16,000 bases of DNA from Campylobacteraceae bacterium (lineage in GTDB: Bacteria; Campylobacterota; Campylobacteria; Campylobacterales; Sulfurovaceae), in NCBI GenBank assembly GCA_026985495.1, contig JALSQJ010000049.1, positions 1 through 16,000 of the forward strand, read 5' to 3'. Each line of letters opens with the position of its first letter. Position 1 is the first letter of the stretch. Under the pieces are notes generated by a model that did no database searches, had not been told where the DNA came from, and worked only from the letters and a program-made list of their open reading frames with translations. Shown here one piece after another: positions 14,170 through 16,000 of this stretch. A program made the position numbers and the translations under genes.

Positions 14170-14619
14170 TTACTTTTTAATCTTTACAAGAGCATCAATA
14201 GTTGCTCTTACAAGGTTATTAGGATTGTTAGAACCTAACGATTTTGCAATTACATCTTTAATTCCTGCCAATTCAAGTACTGGTCTCATCGCACCACCTG
14301 CGATTGTCCCTGTACCTTCACTAGCTGGTCTTAATATAATACGACTTGCACCTGTCTTTTGTTGAACATCATGAGCAATTGTTGTCCCCTTAACATTCAC
14401 ATGTACAAGTGATTTGAAAGCGTCATCAACTGCTTTTTTAATAGCATCTGGAACCTCTTTCGCTTTACCTGTACCGTAACCAATTGTACCATTTTTGTCA
14501 CCAATAACTACAAGAGCAGTAAATCTAAATCTACGACCACCCTTTACAACTTTAGTAACACGACCAATGTTTACAATTTTCTCTTCAAACTTTTCTCTAT
14601 CAATATTTTCAGCTAACAT
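14170..14619 (-). CDS. rpsE: 30S ribosomal protein S5
   Basis: A 149-residue small-subunit protein important for decoding fidelity and helicase activity at mRNA entry. Signatures: '[26 protein letters not shown]' (16-41), '[21 protein letters not shown]' (48-68), 'GTTIAHDV' (79-86), '[28 protein letters not shown]' (95-122) and '[19 protein letters not shown]' (126-144). AAGGAG lies 7 bases before the ATG. It is 11 bases from rplR and 10 bases from rplO. Confidence 0.97.
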   Translation of the reverse strand: MLAENIDREKFEEKIVNIGRVTKVVKGGRRFRFTALVVIGDKNGTIGYGTGKAKEVPDAIKKAVDDAFKSLVHVNVKGTTIAHDVQQKTGASRIILRPASEGTGTIAGGAMRPVLELAGIKDVIAKSLGSNNPNNLVRATIDALVKIKK

Positions 14620-14630
14620 TCATCTACTCC

Positions 14631-14987
14631 TTAAAACTTAATTCCAGCTTCTCTAAGAGCGTTTGCAAATGCTGCAACAACACCATGATAGAGGTAACCA
14701 TTTCTATCGAAAACAATAGTTTCGATGTTTTTAGCTTTAAGAGCATCTGCCATTGCAGCACCTGCTTTTTTAGCATCTTCTTGGTTAGATTTAAATCCAA
14801 GTTTTTTACCATCAACAGCAGCAAGAGTTGCACCAGCAATATCATCTATCGCTTGTGCAGAGAAATATCTGTTTGATTTAAAAACAGAGACTCTTGGAAG
14901 TTCAACAGTTCCAGATATTTTTCCTCTTACTCTTCTTTTACGTTGAATACGAAGTTTATTTTTTCTTTTTTGAATACTTTTTAACAT
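14631..14987 (-). CDS. rplR: 50S ribosomal protein L18
   Basis: A 118-residue large-subunit protein that binds 5S rRNA with L5 and L25. The basic N-terminus '[22 protein letters not shown]' leads into '[20 protein letters not shown]' (30-49) and the C-terminal '[26 protein letters not shown]' (93-118), all typical. AGGAG lies 8 bases before the ATG. It follows rplF by 12 bases. Confidence 0.97.
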   Translation of the reverse strand: MLKSIQKRKNKLRIQRKRRVRGKISGTVELPRVSVFKSNRYFSAQAIDDIAGATLAAVDGKKLGFKSNQEDAKKAGAAMADALKAKNIETIVFDRNGYLYHGVVAAFANALREAGIKF

Positions 14988-14999
14988 ACTAAGCTCCTA

Positions 15000-15533
15000 T
15001 TAACTTGCTGATTTTCCAGCTTTTCTGACAATAACTTCATCAGTATACTTAACACCTTTACCTTTGTAAGGCTCTGGTGGTCTAAAGCTTCTAATTTTAG
15101 CTGCAGCTTGTCCAACAACTTGTTTATCTGTCCCAGAAATATGAATTAAGTTTTTCTCAACTGTAACATCAAGTCCCTCTGGAATTGGAAAATCAACTGG
15201 ATGAGAGAAACCAAGTTGAAGTTTAAGTATTTTTCCTTCAACTGCAGCTCTGTAACCAACACCATTAATCTCTAAAGATTTTTTGAAACCTTTATCAAGA
15301 CCTTCAATAATGTTTGCGAACAAGGCTCTATATGTTCCCCAGAACGCTGAACTCTCTTTAGCTTCACCAACTTTAGAAAATGTTACTTCTGAACCATCAA
15401 TAGAGATTCCAACTCGCCCATGAGTCTCCAATCTCTTCTCATTGTTACCTTTTTTAGCAATCAATACAGTACCATCAAGTGATACATCAATACCGTTAGC
15501 AACCGTTACAGGCTGTTTTCCTACTCTTGACAT
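15000..15533 (-). CDS. rplF: 50S ribosomal protein L6
   Basis: A 177-residue large-subunit protein near the factor-binding centre. The N-terminal 'MSRVGKQPVTVANGIDVSL', the central 'LEINGVGYRAAVEGKILKLQLGFSHPVDFPIPEG' (87-120) and the C-terminal L6 signature 'PEPYKGKGVKYTDEVIVRKAGKSAS' (153-177) are all present; the usual length is about 177. AAGGAG precedes the ATG at a good distance. It lies 9 bases after rpsH. Confidence 0.97.
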   Translation of the reverse strand: MSRVGKQPVTVANGIDVSLDGTVLIAKKGNNEKRLETHGRVGISIDGSEVTFSKVGEAKESSAFWGTYRALFANIIEGLDKGFKKSLEINGVGYRAAVEGKILKLQLGFSHPVDFPIPEGLDVTVEKNLIHISGTDKQVVGQAAAKIRSFRPPEPYKGKGVKYTDEVIVRKAGKSAS

Positions 15534-15542
15534 ATCTTCTCC

Positions 15543-15938
15543 TTACCAAATACTACAGATTACTTCACCACCAACATTTTGCTTGAATGCATCATCATTT
15601 GCAATCACGCCTTTGTTAGTAGAGACAACAAGTGTACCGTAACCATTTTTAAAAGATTTAACTTCTGCTGCACTTTGGTAAACACGTCTACCAGGCTTAG
15701 AAATTTTCTTCACTTCATTAATAACACTATGACCATTTTCATCGTACTTAAGTACCACTTTAATTGTCTTTTTATTACCATCTTCTTTTACTTTATAACT
15801 CTCAAGGTAACCCTTATCTACTAAAATAGAAACTGTAGCCTCAATTGTTTTTGAGTGAAGAAGTGTTGTTACATCTAATCTTCTTTGTGCAGCATTTCTT
15901 ATTCGAGTAAGAGAGTCTGCAATTATATCTGTCATCAT
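15543..15938 (-). CDS. rpsH: 30S ribosomal protein S8
   Basis: A 131-residue small-subunit protein that binds the central 16S rRNA domain and in E. coli also represses the spc operon. '[19 protein letters not shown]' at the start, '[14 protein letters not shown]' (80-93) and the C-terminal signature '[20 protein letters not shown]' (99-118) identify it. Two ATG codons stand in tandem (15938 and 15935); AAGGAG is 9 bases before the first, which is chosen. It lies 13 bases after rpsN. Confidence 0.97.
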   Translation of the reverse strand: MMTDIIADSLTRIRNAAQRRLDVTTLLHSKTIEATVSILVDKGYLESYKVKEDGNKKTIKVVLKYDENGHSVINEVKKISKPGRRVYQSAAEVKSFKNGYGTLVVSTNKGVIANDDAFKQNVGGEVICSIW

Positions 15939-15951
15939 CTTTTACTTCTCC

Positions 15952-16000
15952 TTACCAGCTTGATTTTTTCATACCAGGGATTAAACCCTCGTTTGCCATT
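15952..16000 (-). CDS. rpsN: 30S ribosomal protein S14, C-terminal end only
   Basis: The last 15 codons and the stop (TAA at 15954-15952) of a gene that runs off the window edge. The peptide ends in 'GLIPGMKKSSW', which matches the S14 C-terminal signature G-x-I-P-G-x-x-K-x-S-W. Its place directly before rpsH is the normal spc order. The Met codon at 15999 is internal to the gene, not a start. The final 'SSW' form suits the short zinc-binding S14 type, but the cysteines lie outside the window. Confidence 0.88.
   Translation of the reverse strand, partial: MANEGLIPGMKKSSW

Noticed and set aside
13955..14365. Plus-strand open frame of 136 codons across rplO and rpsE
   Set aside because: Fully antisense to two certain ribosomal protein genes and without any family signature; a shadow of their codon use.
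1..16000. CRISPR arrays, tRNA or rRNA genes, insertion sequences, prophage genes
   Set aside because: I looked for evenly spaced repeats, cloverleaf-like sequences, transposases and phage proteins on both strands and saw none.

Overview
The window looks like a chromosomal segment of a Campylobacterota (epsilonproteobacterial) genome, probably an environmental lineage rather than a host-adapted one. The signs are low GC, A/T-rich intergenic DNA, a clpS-clpA-aat gene order, a spc ribosomal operon without rpmD and with secY running straight into map and infA, and a HAMP-less two-component kinase of the kind common in that phylum. The genus cannot be fixed from the sequence alone.

Layout. (1) 35-520: a GNAT acetyltransferase with G-rich codon use unlike its neighbours, followed by a perfect 18-bp palindrome and a terminator-like hairpin. 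(2) 641-2937: an arsenic resistance operon with an ArsR-type operator/promoter, an arsenate reductase fused to a small Cys-rich domain, arsR, and arsB. The order (reductase first, repressor second), the fusion, and a strong internal ribosome binding site and ATG at the domain boundary are the main novelties. (3) 2942-3052: two inverted REP-like palindromes, each with a GTAG flank, between convergent operons. (4) 7331-3075, minus strand: clpS-clpA-aat-tal, a bacterial N-end rule operon (degron-adding transferase, adaptor, unfoldase) with transaldolase at its end. (5) 7481-8131: bioD, transcribed divergently from clpS and overlapping the 3' end of a convergent AAA ATPase/DUF4143 gene (8097-9410, minus). 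The ATPase promoter lies in a 12-8-12 bp palindrome. (6) 9632-11429: an OmpR-family response regulator and its histidine kinase. The kinase reading frame joins the regulator in a way that suggests either a TTG start or a one-base indel in an A-tract. (7) 11449-11468: a terminator hairpin facing the end of the spc operon. (8) 16000-11478, minus strand: 3' end of rpsN, then rpsH, rplF, rplR, rpsE, rplO, secY, map and infA.

How the parts fit. ArsC would reduce arsenate to arsenite, ArsB would export it, and ArsR would repress until As(III) binds its CVC site. The three-cysteine tail on ArsC could hold arsenite and pass it on, which is inference. Aat tags proteins with N-terminal Lys/Arg, ClpS recognises the resulting Leu/Phe N-degrons, and ClpA (with ClpP encoded elsewhere) unfolds them. 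The spc genes supply ribosomal proteins, the Sec channel, N-terminal Met removal and IF-1. I found no tRNA, rRNA, CRISPR array, transposase or phage gene.
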